DNA of 64,000 bases. Origin: an uncultured Pelagibacteraceae bacterium (GTDB lineage Bacteria; Pseudomonadota; Alphaproteobacteria; Pelagibacterales; Pelagibacteraceae). Location: contig CACDRY010000002.1 of assembly GCA_902555275.1 (NCBI GenBank), positions 68,250-132,249 of the forward strand, read 5' to 3'. Each line of letters begins with the position of its first letter. The stretch's first letter is position 1. The notes under the pieces were generated by a model. It did no database searches. It was given only the letters and a program-made list of their open reading frames with translations, and was not told the DNA's origin. The position numbers and the translations under genes are program-made. Shown here one piece after another: positions 8,812-17,792 of this stretch.

Positions 8812-9434
8812 GGGTAATCTATCTCAGCACTTTTATTTAATACTTTAAATCCTTTAATGACAGCAGGGCGTTTAGCTATATCAACATACCATCTTGATAA
8901 ACTTTTAAAATTTTCTAACCCAATATCATGTCTTTTGTGTCTTGCTATCCAAGACCATGTAGCAATATCTGCAATTGAATACTCTTTGCCTGCTAAATAA
9001 TCACATCTAGAAAGTCTCGCTTCTAGATCTTCATAAAGTTTTCTTGTAATCTTGAAATATCTTTCTTCTCCCCATTCACTTTTGCCTTGATGGTAATAAT
9101 GAAACTGATGATGTTGTCCTATCATTGGACCAATCAAACCCATTTGGGCCATTAACCATTGGTTTATCTCTAGTCTGTTCTCTTCAGGATAAAACATTTT
9201 ACTTTTTTCACCCAAATACATCAAAATCGCGCCTGACTCGAAGACTGATTTATTATTTTCGTGATCTGTAATTACTGGAATTTTATTAAATGGACTAATT
9301 TTTTTAAATTCTGGTTTATGTTGTTCACCCTCACTTAGGTTAACTTTTGTTATTTTATACTCAAGATTTATCTCCTCGAGCATAATACTTATTTTCCAAC
9401 CGTTTGGTGTATCAGCTGTATAGAGTTCTATCAC
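8808..9434 (-). CDS. Glutathione S-transferase family protein (YfcG/YghU-like)
   Basis: The 208-residue protein has an N-terminal thioredoxin-like domain beginning IELYTADTPNGWKISI. The TPNG motif at residues 9-12 is typical of the bacterial YfcG/YghU (nu-class) group, and SPFNKIPVI provides the cis-Pro. An all-helical C-terminal domain follows (MGLIGPMIGQHHQFHYY, then AGKEYSIADIATWSW). Members act as glutathione-dependent disulfide reductases or peroxidases rather than classical drug-conjugating enzymes. The start is GTG and overlaps the ferredoxin reductase stop by one base (TAGTG). It is the last gene of the proteorhodopsin-side group on the minus strand. Confidence 0.88.
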   Translation of the reverse strand: MIELYTADTPNGWKISIMLEEINLEYKITKVNLSEGEQHKPEFKKISPFNKIPVITDHENNKSVFESGAILMYLGEKSKMFYPEENRLEINQWLMAQMGLIGPMIGQHHQFHYYHQGKSEWGEERYFKITRKLYEDLEARLSRCDYLAGKEYSIADIATWSWIARHKRHDIGLENFKSLSRWYVDIAKRPAVIKGFKVLNKSAEIDYP

Positions 9435-10447
9435 TACTTTACACCCAATCTATCTTTGATGGTGTTTGACGCTGTTGTAAATTCAAATCTATATTTTTCG
9501 TTAGGTCTTGCGTATTTAAAACAACCTCTTGCAGCTAAAGCACCTTCATGAAAACCTGATAGGATTAATTTAAGTTTTCCTGGGTAGGTACAAATATCAC
9601 CAATAGCAAATATACCCTTCTTATTAGTTTCAAAATTTTCAGTATTAACTGGTATTACTTTTTTATCTAAATTAAGGCCCCATTCTGCTATTGGTCCAAG
9701 CTGCATTATCAAACCAAAGAAACCCAAAATATAATCTGCTTTTAATATTTTAGTCTCCCCTTCTTCACTTTTTATTTCTACTTCTTCTAAAAATCCATTT
9801 CCTTTTACATCTTGAATTGAGTATTGAGTAAATAAATTAATTATTTTTTTTTCGCTTAATTCTTTAATTTTTTGAACACTCGCAGGTGCACCTCTAAACT
9901 CATCTCTTCTATGAATAAGTGAAACTTTAGAAGTATTTGATAGTTCAATTGCCCAATCTAGAGCACTGTCTCCACCACCAAATATAGCTACAGATTTACC
10001 TTTAAAAATTGTTTTGTCTTTAATTGAATACAAAACTGAAGTTCCATCAAACTTTTCTGCACTTTTTGTCGGAAACTTTCTTGGTTCAAAAGATCCAACA
10101 CCTCCAGCAATTACAACGTTTGGTGTTTGGAATTTTTTTCCACTAGTTGTTTTAACAATCCAATTATCATCTTTGTTTGTAAGTTCTTGGACTCTGTCAT
10201 TTAAATGAAAATTAAACTTAAAAGGTTTAATTTGTTCTATTAAATTGTTTGTAAGTTCTTCCCCAGTGCACTCTGGAACTGCAGGAATATCATAAATTGG
10301 TTTATCTGGATAAAGCTCTATGCATTGACCACCTATTTTATCTAAGTTATCAACTATTTCGCACTTCAATCCAATAATACCAAGTTGATGCGCACAAAAT
10401 AATCCTGTTGGACCTGCACCAATTATAACAACATCGGTTTTAATCAT
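9434..10447 (-). CDS. Flavin-dependent ferredoxin/flavodoxin-NADP+ reductase (thioredoxin-reductase-like)
   Basis: The 337-residue flavoprotein has an FAD Rossmann motif at the N-terminus (IGAGPTG, residues 9-15), a second dinucleotide motif for NADPH (FGGGDSALD, residues 156-164) and a late GDICTYPGKLKLI segment that binds FAD. It lacks the CxxC redox pair of thioredoxin reductase and fits the YumC-type ferredoxin-NADP+ reductase group. The immediate upstream gene is a [2Fe-2S] ferredoxin, the likely electron partner, and the ATG overlaps its stop as TAATG. It probably moves electrons between NADPH and ferredoxin in the cytoplasm. Confidence 0.9.
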   Translation of the reverse strand: MIKTDVVIIGAGPTGLFCAHQLGIIGLKCEIVDNLDKIGGQCIELYPDKPIYDIPAVPECTGEELTNNLIEQIKPFKFNFHLNDRVQELTNKDDNWIVKTTSGKKFQTPNVVIAGGVGSFEPRKFPTKSAEKFDGTSVLYSIKDKTIFKGKSVAIFGGGDSALDWAIELSNTSKVSLIHRRDEFRGAPASVQKIKELSEKKIINLFTQYSIQDVKGNGFLEEVEIKSEEGETKILKADYILGFFGLIMQLGPIAEWGLNLDKKVIPVNTENFETNKKGIFAIGDICTYPGKLKLILSGFHEGALAARGCFKYARPNEKYRFEFTTASNTIKDRLGVK

Positions 10448-10767
10448 TAAACTTGTTTCTCCGGCATATAAACACTTAGACCATCTAAGTCATCTGAAAC
10501 CATTATTTGACAACTTAACCTGCTTTTTGAATTAGGTTTGTAAGCTTGGTCTAACATATCATCTTCGCCCATTTCTTTTCTTGGTAATTTATCATACCAA
10601 TCTTCTTTGACATAAACATGACAAGTGGCGCAAGACATGCTTCCTCCGCAATCAGCATCAATTCCAGGAATATCATTTTGTACAGCACCTTCCATAACAG
10701 TAAGCCCATTTTGGACCTCGGCTACATGCTCTTTTCCGTTATGTTCTATATATTTGATTTTAGCCAT
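10447..10767 (-). CDS. [2Fe-2S] ferredoxin, adrenodoxin type
   Basis: The protein is 106 residues from the ATG at 10767. A longer frame to 10809 would add 14 residues and run through the proteorhodopsin terminator, so I reject it. Cluster ligands are C40, C46, C49 and C86 ([17 protein letters not shown], then RLSCQI), the adrenodoxin/FdxB spacing Cx5Cx2C plus a distant Cys. It carries single electrons in the cytoplasm, here presumably to or from the coupled reductase. It follows the proteorhodopsin gene; the hairpin between them means expression may need read-through or a separate start. Confidence 0.93.
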   Translation of the reverse strand: MAKIKYIEHNGKEHVAEVQNGLTVMEGAVQNDIPGIDADCGGSMSCATCHVYVKEDWYDKLPRKEMGEDDMLDQAYKPNSKSRLSCQIMVSDDLDGLSVYMPEKQV

Positions 10768-10782
10768 TGCTTTTATATAAGC

Positions 10783-10823
10783 ACAAAAAAAAATAGGGCA
10801 AGTAATCAAACTTGCCCTATTTT
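10783..10823 (-). terminator. Rho-independent terminator of the proteorhodopsin gene
   Basis: A perfect 13-base inverted repeat (AAATAGGGCAAGT at 10791-10803 and its complement at 10810-10822) is separated by a six-base loop. On the minus strand it is followed by a run of T (the A run at 10785-10793). This is a textbook intrinsic terminator 22 bases past the proteorhodopsin stop. It also lies upstream of the ferredoxin start at 10767. Confidence 0.92.
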
Positions 10824-10844
10824 ATATTTCGTAACTAATTATTA

Positions 10845-11609
10845 TTACGCTCTTCTTGTAGAGTTAGATACTGCACAAGACCAGATAATTAAACCAAATG
10901 CGATTTTATTAACAAAGTCTGCTAAGTTATAGATAACGTTTAACGCGTTACCATCTATTCCACCTGTTAGGTAACCAAAAATGTAACCTAATGGGTAAAT
11001 AGCCCAACCTACAGTAACAATCATTCTTAAAGCTCCAAATGCAGTTACTAAAGATTTATTTCCAGATTTAGCAGCAACTTTTCCTGCTTCTCCTGAAAAG
11101 ATTTCATAAAGAATGTAAATCCATCCAGCCATACCGATTATGAAACCTAGCGTAGCATTAATGAATCCAGCTTCTCCAAGATATCCACCTATTAACATAA
11201 CTAGGGAACCAATTAAGATTCTCCAGAATATGTTGGTGTCAACTTTTCTTACTGCTGAAAGAATTAAGTAAAATTCTACTAGCTGTAGTGGTACAGTAAT
11301 TAACCAGTCAATGTATCTGTAAACAGTTGGAGTATCACCTGTTTCGATCCAAACTGCTCTCATATACATATAGTGAATAAATGCTATACCTGTTACTAAT
11401 CCAGCTACGTTTACTGATTTTCTCCATTGTGAACTGACGTTAGCCTGTTCCATAAAGAAAAACGCTGTAGCTGCTAACATACCCATTGATATTAACCAAA
11501 ACGAAATACCTACGAAATCGTCTGTGGCTAAAAAGGCAGTCGCTGCGTTAGCTGCCGTAGTTGCTCCAAAAAGCACTGCCGCTAATGCTAACATTTTCAT
11601 TGTCTTCAT
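10845..11609 (-). CDS. Proteorhodopsin, light-driven proton pump, predicted blue-absorbing
   Basis: The protein is 254 residues with a signal peptide (MKTMKMLALAAVLFGATTAANA) and seven membrane spans. Using green proteorhodopsin numbering in brackets, the pump residues are all present: H79 (75), R98 (94), counter-ion D101 (97), proton donor E112 (108) and the retinal Schiff-base lysine K235 (231) in DFVNKIAFG. The tuning position is Q109 (105), which predicts blue rather than green absorption. The start at 11609 is chosen because GAGGGAG lies six bases upstream; the earlier ATG at 11624 overlaps that Shine-Dalgarno. No retinal-synthesis gene is in the window. A strong terminator follows. Confidence 0.98.
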   Translation of the reverse strand: MKTMKMLALAAVLFGATTAANAATAFLATDDFVGISFWLISMGMLAATAFFFMEQANVSSQWRKSVNVAGLVTGIAFIHYMYMRAVWIETGDTPTVYRYIDWLITVPLQLVEFYLILSAVRKVDTNIFWRILIGSLVMLIGGYLGEAGFINATLGFIIGMAGWIYILYEIFSGEAGKVAAKSGNKSLVTAFGALRMIVTVGWAIYPLGYIFGYLTGGIDGNALNVIYNLADFVNKIAFGLIIWSCAVSNSTRRA

Positions 11610-11615
11610 AAAAAA

Positions 11616-11622
11616 CTCCCTC
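11616..11622 (-). promoter_or_regulatory. Shine-Dalgarno of the proteorhodopsin gene
   Basis: GAGGGAG on the minus strand, six bases before the ATG at 11609. It is unusually strong for this window and decides the start, because an upstream in-frame ATG (11624) lies on top of it. Confidence 0.85.
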
Positions 11623-11638
11623 ATAGTTAGTTTTTTTT

Positions 11639-11656
11639 TAGTTTAAATTTAAACTA
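11639..11656. repeat. 18-bp perfect palindrome in the proteorhodopsin leader
   Basis: TAGTTTAAATTTAAACTA is its own reverse complement. It lies about 17 bases upstream of the proteorhodopsin Shine-Dalgarno, inside the predicted 5' leader. It could be an operator for a dimeric regulator or an RNA hairpin. It is made only of A/T plus one G/C pair per arm, so chance in AT-rich DNA cannot be excluded. Confidence 0.5.
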
Positions 11657-11781
11657 CAGACCAATCTAATGAATGATCTAAAGTTAGGGGTTAAATAACA
11701 AATAAAATAAGTTTGTTGAAGAGTTATTTTGAAGCAATAAGTATTGATTTTATTAACTTTATGAAATTAAATACAACCTGT

Positions 11782-11810
11782 TATATAAAATCAACATAAA
11801 AGCGTGTCAA
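11782..11810 (-). promoter_or_regulatory. Predicted sigma-70 promoter for proteorhodopsin
   Basis: On the minus strand a consensus -35 TTGACA (11810-11805) is followed after 17 bases by TATATA (11787-11782). Transcription would start near 11775 and give a leader of about 165 bases before the ATG. The -35 box lies only 14 bases from the start codon of the divergent prpE gene. Confidence 0.6.
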
Positions 11811-11823
11811 AAAACAAATCACT

Positions 11824-13722
11824 ATGACAAATAGTTTTAACAAAATTTATCAAGAGTCTATTCAAAATCCAGAGGAATTTTGGAGAAATGTGTCAGATGA
11901 TATCTTTTGGTTTAAAAAACCTAATAAGATTTTAAATAAATCTAATCCTCCATTTTACAAATGGTTTGAAGATGGGGTTACAAACACCTGTTACAACGCT
12001 ATTGATGTTCATATAGACAATGGTAACGGTGATAAGACTGCTTTAATCTATGACAGTCCCATAACTAACAGTAAAGCAAAATTTACATATAATGAATTAA
12101 GGGAAAAAATCTCAAAATTTGCTGGAGCACTGGATAATCAGGGTGTCAAAAAGGGTGACAGAGTAATTATTTATATGCCAATGATACCTGAAGCAGTTGT
12201 AGCGATGCTAGCATGTGGGAGAATTGGTGCAATACACTCGGTTGTCTTTGGTGGGTTTGCCTCAAATGAACTAGCAAGTAGAATTGATGATAGTAAAGCA
12301 AAGATTTTAATTACTGCATCCTGTGGATTTGAACCTGGACGAACTGTTGAATATAGACCTTTAGTTGACGGAGCATTGAAACTTGCAAAACATAAAGTTG
12401 AGAGAGTAATTTTCTTTCAAAGGAAAGACCATGAAATAAAGCTTAACTCTCCGACTGAAATTAACTGGGAGGAGGCACTTGTTAATGCCAAAAATAAAGA
12501 TTGTGTTGAAATTGGTGCAAATGAATTTGCATATATTTTATATACATCTGGAACTACAGGTATACCAAAAGGTATAGTAAGAGATGTTGGAGGTCATATC
12601 GTTGCTCTTAAATGGACAATGAAAAATATTTACAATATCGATGAGAATGATGTTTGGTGGTCAGCAAGTGATATTGGTTGGATAGTTGGACACTCCTACA
12701 TTGTTTATGCTCCTTTGTTCAAAGGATGTACTACAGTTTTATTTGAAGGAAAGCCAGTTGGAACACCTGATGCTGGGGTATTTTGGAGAATAATTTCAGA
12801 GTATAAAATTAAATCTTTATTCACTGCTCCTACTGCATTTAGAGCTATTAAAAAAGAAGATCCTGACGGAAAGTTTTTCTCTAAATATGATTTAAGTTCT
12901 TTTGAATCATTATTCCTTGCTGGAGAAAGAGCCGATCCTGATACAATAAAATGGGCTGAAAATCTTTTAAATGTTCCTGTTATAGATCACTGGTGGCAAA
13001 CAGAAACTAGTTGGGCAATAAGTTCAAATTGTACTGGGATAGAAATGCAAAAAACTAAGTATGGTTCAGCATGTAAAGCAGTTCCAGGTTATGATGTAAA
13101 AATAATTAAACCAGATCATTCAATTGCTGAACCTAATGAGATGGGTGATATAGTTGTTAAATTACCTTTGCCACCAGGTACTTTTCCCACACTTTGGAAT
13201 GCTGATAAGAGATATGAAGAAAATTATATGACCAACTATAAAGGTTATTATCAAACTTATGATGCAGGACACATTGATGAAGATGGATATATTTGGATTA
13301 TGTCACGGACAGACGACATTATTAATGTTGCTGGTCATAGATTATCGACAGGTGCGATTGAAGAAGTGTTATCTGAACATCAGTCAGTTGCTGAGTGTGC
13401 TGTTCTTGGAATTTCGGACAAATTAAAAGGACAATTACCTATTGGCTTAGTTGTTTTAAAATCTGGTGTTGAAAAAGAAAATGAAACTATCTCAAAAGAA
13501 TGTATTCAAATGGTTAGAGATAAAATTGGACCCGTAGCTGCATTTAAAGTTGTTATAATTATTAAAAGATTACCTAAAACAAGGTCAGGAAAAATATTGA
13601 GAGGAACTATTCGAAAAATTGCTGATAAGGAAGATTATAAAATGCCAGCAACAATCGATGATCCAGCAATTTTAGAAGAGATTACTCAAAGTTTAATAGA
13701 AAATAAAATTCTTAACAAATAA
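11824..13722 (+). CDS. prpE: Propionate-CoA ligase (propionyl-CoA synthetase)
   Basis: The 632-residue enzyme is an acyl-adenylate-forming ligase. The AMP-binding motif YTSGTTGIPKG is at residues 240-250, the motif WWQTETSWAI follows later, and the conserved C-terminal lysine is K590 in KTRSGKILRG. Length and the N-terminal YQESIQNPEEFW and NPPFYKWF segments match PrpE more closely than acetyl-CoA synthetase. It activates propionate (or acetate less well) to the CoA thioester in the cytoplasm, with ATP converted to AMP. It is transcribed divergently from proteorhodopsin over a 214-base gap. No clear Shine-Dalgarno precedes the ATG. Confidence 0.92.
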   Translation: MTNSFNKIYQESIQNPEEFWRNVSDDIFWFKKPNKILNKSNPPFYKWFEDGVTNTCYNAIDVHIDNGNGDKTALIYDSPITNSKAKFTYNELREKISKFAGALDNQGVKKGDRVIIYMPMIPEAVVAMLACGRIGAIHSVVFGGFASNELASRIDDSKAKILITASCGFEPGRTVEYRPLVDGALKLAKHKVERVIFFQRKDHEIKLNSPTEINWEEALVNAKNKDCVEIGANEFAYILYTSGTTGIPKGIVRDVGGHIVALKWTMKNIYNIDENDVWWSASDIGWIVGHSYIVYAPLFKGCTTVLFEGKPVGTPDAGVFWRIISEYKIKSLFTAPTAFRAIKKEDPDGKFFSKYDLSSFESLFLAGERADPDTIKWAENLLNVPVIDHWWQTETSWAISSNCTGIEMQKTKYGSACKAVPGYDVKIIKPDHSIAEPNEMGDIVVKLPLPPGTFPTLWNADKRYEENYMTNYKGYYQTYDAGHIDEDGYIWIMSRTDDIINVAGHRLSTGAIEEVLSEHQSVAECAVLGISDKLKGQLPIGLVVLKSGVEKENETISKECIQMVRDKIGPVAAFKVVIIIKRLPKTRSGKILRGTIRKIADKEDYKMPATIDDPAILEEITQSLIENKILNK

Positions 13723-13728
13723 ATTAGA

Positions 13729-15039
13729 TTAATTTTCAAACTTGATGGGCTTACCTGATGCCTCTCCAAGTATTTCGCCATCTTTCATTTTAATCTCTCC
13801 ATTTACGATTGTAAAAACTGGGGTTCCCATAAATTTATATCCATCGAAAGGTGACCATCCACACTTACTCTCTATTTTTTCATTTTTGATTTCGATAGTT
13901 CTTTTCATATCCACAATTGTAAAATCTGCATCATAGTTCTCTTTTATATATCCCTTACCTATAATACCAAAAATTTTTGCTGGATTTTCACATACGAGAT
14001 TCATAAGCTGAACTAAAGATAATTTTCCATCATTTACATGGTTCAGCATCACAGGTAATAAAGTTTGAACTCCAGGCATTCCTGATGGAGTATCTGGATA
14101 TTCTTTGTCTTTGTTTACTCTAAGATGAGGAGCGTGATCTGAACCGATAGTATCATTATAATTATTTCTTACTGCATACCACAGCCTGTCGTAATGACTC
14201 TTTTCTCTAATAGGTGGGTTCATCTGGGCATAGGTTCCAAGTTTATCGTAACAATCTGGAGCAAACATTGTTAAATGCTGTGGGGTTATTTCAAAAGTTA
14301 TGTCTCCCTTATTCTGAGATAAAAAATCAATCTCCTGTTTTGTGGTAATATGCAAAATATGAGCTTTTTTACCTAATCTTTTTGCAATTTTAACAATCTT
14401 TCTGGTTGATGAAATTGCACATTCTTCATCTCTCCATATTGGATGGGAATGAACATTGCCTTTTTCTCTTAATTTCTTTCTTAAATTTAAAATATCTTCA
14501 TCTTCTGAGTGAACTGCAACAATTTTAGATGTACTTTCAAATACTTTTTCAATATCTTCTTCTTTATGAACCAATAAAGTTCCTGTAGACGAGCCTGCAA
14601 ATAATTTTACTCCACAACATCCGTCTAAACCTTTAAGATCAGCTAATTCACTTTGATTGGTGGGAGTTGCTCCAAAATAAAATGCATGATTACAATACAT
14701 TCTATTTTTTGCTAAATCTATTTTTCTTTGAAATTCTGCTTTGTTTGTAGTTGCAGGATTAGTATTGGGCATTTCAAATACTGAGGTTATACCTCCAACA
14801 ATTGCTGCTCTACTTCCAGAAGCTAAATCTTCTGTATCTGTTGAGCCTGGTTCTCTAAAATGCGTCTGAGTATCAATACAGCCAGGAAGAACAGTAAGTC
14901 CAGTTGCATCTATTGATTGACTTGAATCTTCATCTAACTTACCAATTTTTACAATCTTACTGTTTTGAATGCCTATATCAACATCTTTGAGATCTTTATC
15001 AATATAACACTTCCCATTTTTGATTATTAGGTCTAACAT
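13729..15039 (-). CDS. pyrC: Dihydroorotase-family cyclic amidohydrolase
   Basis: The 436-residue amidohydrolase has the class I dihydroorotase layout: THFREPGSTDTED near residue 60, the carboxylated-lysine segment CCGVKLFAGSSTG (K145), and the catalytic Asp in GSDHAPH near residue 300. The usual first metal motif HxH reads QTH here (Q58, H60), a variant I recall from other alphaproteobacterial dihydroorotases. The likely reaction is closure of N-carbamoyl-aspartate to dihydroorotate in pyrimidine synthesis. Another cyclic amidase (allantoinase or hydantoinase type) cannot be excluded from sequence alone. It converges on prpE with a six-base gap and diverges from ygfZ. Confidence 0.85.
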   Translation of the reverse strand: MLDLIIKNGKCYIDKDLKDVDIGIQNSKIVKIGKLDEDSSQSIDATGLTVLPGCIDTQTHFREPGSTDTEDLASGSRAAIVGGITSVFEMPNTNPATTNKAEFQRKIDLAKNRMYCNHAFYFGATPTNQSELADLKGLDGCCGVKLFAGSSTGTLLVHKEEDIEKVFESTSKIVAVHSEDEDILNLRKKLREKGNVHSHPIWRDEECAISSTRKIVKIAKRLGKKAHILHITTKQEIDFLSQNKGDITFEITPQHLTMFAPDCYDKLGTYAQMNPPIREKSHYDRLWYAVRNNYNDTIGSDHAPHLRVNKDKEYPDTPSGMPGVQTLLPVMLNHVNDGKLSLVQLMNLVCENPAKIFGIIGKGYIKENYDADFTIVDMKRTIEIKNEKIESKCGWSPFDGYKFMGTPVFTIVNGEIKMKDGEILGEASGKPIKFEN

Positions 15040-15081
15040 TTTTAAAAAAACTACTTATATCATTCGTTATAATATTACAAT

Positions 15082-15963
15082 ATGAATAGAAATAATATTT
15101 ACATCCTAGAGGATAGGGGTCTTCTTTATATTAATGGGGATGATGCTAAAGAATTTTTACAAAATATAATTACAAACAACATTGAAAATGTATCAGATTA
15201 TAGAAGTTGTTTTTCAGCTCTATTAACACCACAAGGCAAATATCTTTACGATTTTATAATTATTAAATATAAATCAGGCTATTTTTTGGATTGTGAAAAG
15301 AAAATTATTGAGAATTTATATAAACAGTTAAATTTATACAAGCTTAGATCTAAAGTAGAAATTTTAAATCTAAGTAATGAGTTTGTTGTTGCAAATTTAA
15401 CAAAGGAAAAATTTCTAGAATTGGAAAATTCTAAAGATGAGATGGGTTTTACTATAAAATTTAGAGAAGATCCTATTCTTTTAGATCCAAGGTCTGATAA
15501 ATTAGGAGCTAGATTAGTAATTAATTTAGAAAAATTGTATCTTTCTATAAAAAAGTTGGGATTAAAAGTTTCTGATGTTAATGAATATTATAATTACAGT
15601 CATGAATTAGGAATTGCTCAAATTGATACATATAATCTTCAAGATAAAATATTTGGAATTGAATGTAATTTTGAAGAACTAAATGGAATTGACTTTAGAA
15701 AAGGATGTTATGTAGGGCAAGAAAATACAGCTAGAATAAAACTTAAAGATAAACTTAATAAAAGACTATTTGCAATTAAAGTTTTAGATGGAGAGATCAA
15801 TAGTGACGAAATTACTTCTGAAAATAAAAACTTAGGAAAGTTATTGATAAATAATAAAAATCCATTTGCTTTACTAAAACTAGAAGATAAAAGCTTTAAT
15901 TTTGATAAAGATCTAAAGTGTGGTGATGCAAAAATAAAAGTCTTAAGACCTAATTGGATATAA
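15082..15963 (+). CDS. ygfZ: YgfZ/GcvT-domain folate-binding Fe-S cluster maintenance protein
   Basis: The 293-residue protein belongs to the aminomethyltransferase fold family, but its signature KGCYVGQE (residues 207-214, including the key Cys) marks YgfZ/IBA57 rather than GcvT. These proteins use folate to help assemble or repair iron-sulfur clusters, notably the [4Fe-4S] clusters of radical-SAM and aconitase-type enzymes. It stands alone on the plus strand, divergent from the dihydroorotase gene, and ends two bases from the convergent MazG-like gene. Confidence 0.9.
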   Translation: MNRNNIYILEDRGLLYINGDDAKEFLQNIITNNIENVSDYRSCFSALLTPQGKYLYDFIIIKYKSGYFLDCEKKIIENLYKQLNLYKLRSKVEILNLSNEFVVANLTKEKFLELENSKDEMGFTIKFREDPILLDPRSDKLGARLVINLEKLYLSIKKLGLKVSDVNEYYNYSHELGIAQIDTYNLQDKIFGIECNFEELNGIDFRKGCYVGQENTARIKLKDKLNKRLFAIKVLDGEINSDEITSENKNLGKLLINNKNPFALLKLEDKSFNFDKDLKCGDAKIKVLRPNWI

Positions 15964-15964
15964 A

Positions 15965-16336
15965 TTATTTAATAAATTTTGATAAATCTGGTTTGAAATA
16001 GTCTGGTCCTTTCATAACTTTTCCAAATTCATTATATATTGGTTTTCCATCTTTTCCCAATTTACTCATATTAGATTTTTGAACTTCTTCAAAGCATTTA
16101 TCTAAATTAATACCAAAAGCATGACCTGCGCCATAAGTAACATACAAAATATCTGTTAATGCATCTGCAACTTCAGTCAAATTTTTTTCTGATATTGCCT
16201 TTTTAAGTTCCTCTAGCTCTTCGTTAATCAATGAAATTCTTAACGAATTTATTTTATCTGTGCTTAAACTTGATGAATCTTTTACATCTTGATTAAAAGT
16301 TTTCATAAACACGCCAACTTTTTCAAAATTTGTCAT
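15965..16336 (-). CDS. MazG-like nucleotide pyrophosphohydrolase
   Basis: The 123-residue all-alpha protein has the MazG/HisE-type metal pattern: EELEEL near residues 39-44, then EVADALTDILYVTYG with Glu55 and Asp58. Such enzymes hydrolyse NTPs or dNTPs to monophosphates and pyrophosphate, usually as house-cleaning. The C-terminal KSNMSKLGKDGKPIYNEFGKV segment is typical of the bacterial phosphoribosyl-ATP-pyrophosphohydrolase-like group. The start is supported by AGGAG five bases before the ATG. The exact nucleotide substrate is unknown. Confidence 0.82.
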   Translation of the reverse strand: MTNFEKVGVFMKTFNQDVKDSSSLSTDKINSLRISLINEELEELKKAISEKNLTEVADALTDILYVTYGAGHAFGINLDKCFEEVQKSNMSKLGKDGKPIYNEFGKVMKGPDYFKPDLSKFIK

Positions 16337-16403
16337 TTTACTCCTATATGATTTTATTATTATTTAATGTATAAGTGTATAAATATACTCTCTAAACTAA
16401 AAT

Positions 16404-17792
16404 ATGAAATTCAGAAAAGAATATGATAGCATTGGTTCTATAAATGTACCTGTGGATAAATATTGGGGCGCATCCACACAAAGATCAAAAAAATACTTTG
16501 ATATTGGAGATGTATTAGTCAGACCAAAGTTAATAAAATCCATAGCTATTATAAAAAAAGCAGCTGCTATTACAAATTATAAAAGCAAAGATATTAATTC
16601 AAAAATTTATAAATCAATTGTAAGAGCTTCTAATGAAGTTATCGCGGGAAAATTAGATAATCATTTCCCTCTTAAAGTTTGGCAAACTGGTTCTGGCACA
16701 CAAACAAATATGAATGTGAATGAAGTTATCTCAAATAGAGCAATTGAAATACTTAAAGGAAAAAAGGGTACAAAAAAACCCGTTCATCCAAATGATCACG
16801 TTAATAAATCACAGTCAACGAATGATGTATTTCCCACAGCAATGCATATTGCAATAGCAATGGAAACTAGAGAAAAACTATTACCAAGCTTAATATTATT
16901 AAATAAAGAATTAAAAAAAAAGGTAAGTGAATTTAATAAAATAGTCAAAATAGGTAGAACACACCTTCAGGATGCTACCCCTTTATCATTGGGTCAAGAA
17001 TTTTCTGGATACCAATCTCAACTAGAAGAATGCATTAAAAGAATAAAAGTTTCACTAAATGAAATTTATTATTTAGCACAAGGTGGGACCGCAGTTGGAA
17101 CTGGTATTAATACCAAAAAAAATTTTGATAAGAGAATAGTAAATGAAATAAAAAAAATCACCAAGTTACCTTTTAAGCCAGCTAAAAATAAGTTTGCTGC
17201 ACTTGCTGCTCATGATGCAATAGTAAATTATTCAGGTACATTAAATACAACTGCAGTATGTTTGATGAAAATAGCAAATGATATTAGATTTTTAGGTTCA
17301 GGACCTAGAGCAGGATATGGAGAGTTGATATTGCCAGAGAATGAACCTGGATCATCAATTATGCCTGGTAAAGTAAATCCAACTCAATGTGAAGCTGTAA
17401 CAATGGTATGTGTGAAAGTAATTGGTAACCACAACGGGATTACAATGGCTGGTTCTCATGGTCATTTTGAGCTTAATGTATTCAAACCTTTAATAATTCA
17501 TAATGTACTTCAATCAATTCAAATTCTCTCAGATAGTACAAAAAGTTTTGCAAAATATTGTATCTCTGGACTAAAAGCTGATAAAAATAGAATAAAATAT
17601 TTAGTAGATAACTCTTTAATGTTGGTCACTGCCTTATCTCCAAAGATTGGTTATGATAATGCTGCAAAAATTGCAAAGAATGCATTAAAAAATAAAACTA
17701 CTCTTAAAATTGAAGCAATGAGATCAGGTCTTATTAATGAGAAGGAATATAATAAAATTGTTGATCCCAATAAAATGATTAAACCAGACTAA
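16404..17792 (+). CDS. fumC: Class II fumarate hydratase
   Basis: This 462-residue protein matches iron-independent fumarase. The superfamily signature [11 protein letters not shown] is at about residues 316-326, with [14 protein letters not shown] and [18 protein letters not shown] earlier. It interconverts fumarate and malate in the TCA cycle. The C-terminal [20 protein letters not shown] segment also fits FumC. The 3' end overlaps the convergent AsmA-like gene by four bases. No fumarase partner or other TCA gene lies beside it. Confidence 0.97.
   Translation: MKFRKEYDSIGSINVPVDKYWGASTQRSKKYFDIGDVLVRPKLIKSIAIIKKAAAITNYKSKDINSKIYKSIVRASNEVIAGKLDNHFPLKVWQTGSGTQTNMNVNEVISNRAIEILKGKKGTKKPVHPNDHVNKSQSTNDVFPTAMHIAIAMETREKLLPSLILLNKELKKKVSEFNKIVKIGRTHLQDATPLSLGQEFSGYQSQLEECIKRIKVSLNEIYYLAQGGTAVGTGINTKKNFDKRIVNEIKKITKLPFKPAKNKFAALAAHDAIVNYSGTLNTTAVCLMKIANDIRFLGSGPRAGYGELILPENEPGSSIMPGKVNPTQCEAVTMVCVKVIGNHNGITMAGSHGHFELNVFKPLIIHNVLQSIQILSDSTKSFAKYCISGLKADKNRIKYLVDNSLMLVTALSPKIGYDNAAKIAKNALKNKTTLKIEAMRSGLINEKEYNKIVDPNKMIKPD

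Noticed and set aside
10768..10809. Longer ferredoxin start at 10809
   Set aside because: The added 14 residues would be read from the loop and arm of the proteorhodopsin terminator, and ferredoxins of this type start at the later ATG.
10618..10932. 104-codon open frame on the plus strand
   Set aside because: It runs antisense through the ferredoxin gene, a strong terminator and the end of proteorhodopsin, and resembles nothing.
13723..13728. Shared terminator between prpE and the dihydroorotase gene
   Set aside because: The six-base gap and the flanking coding ends show no GC-rich hairpin with a T run.
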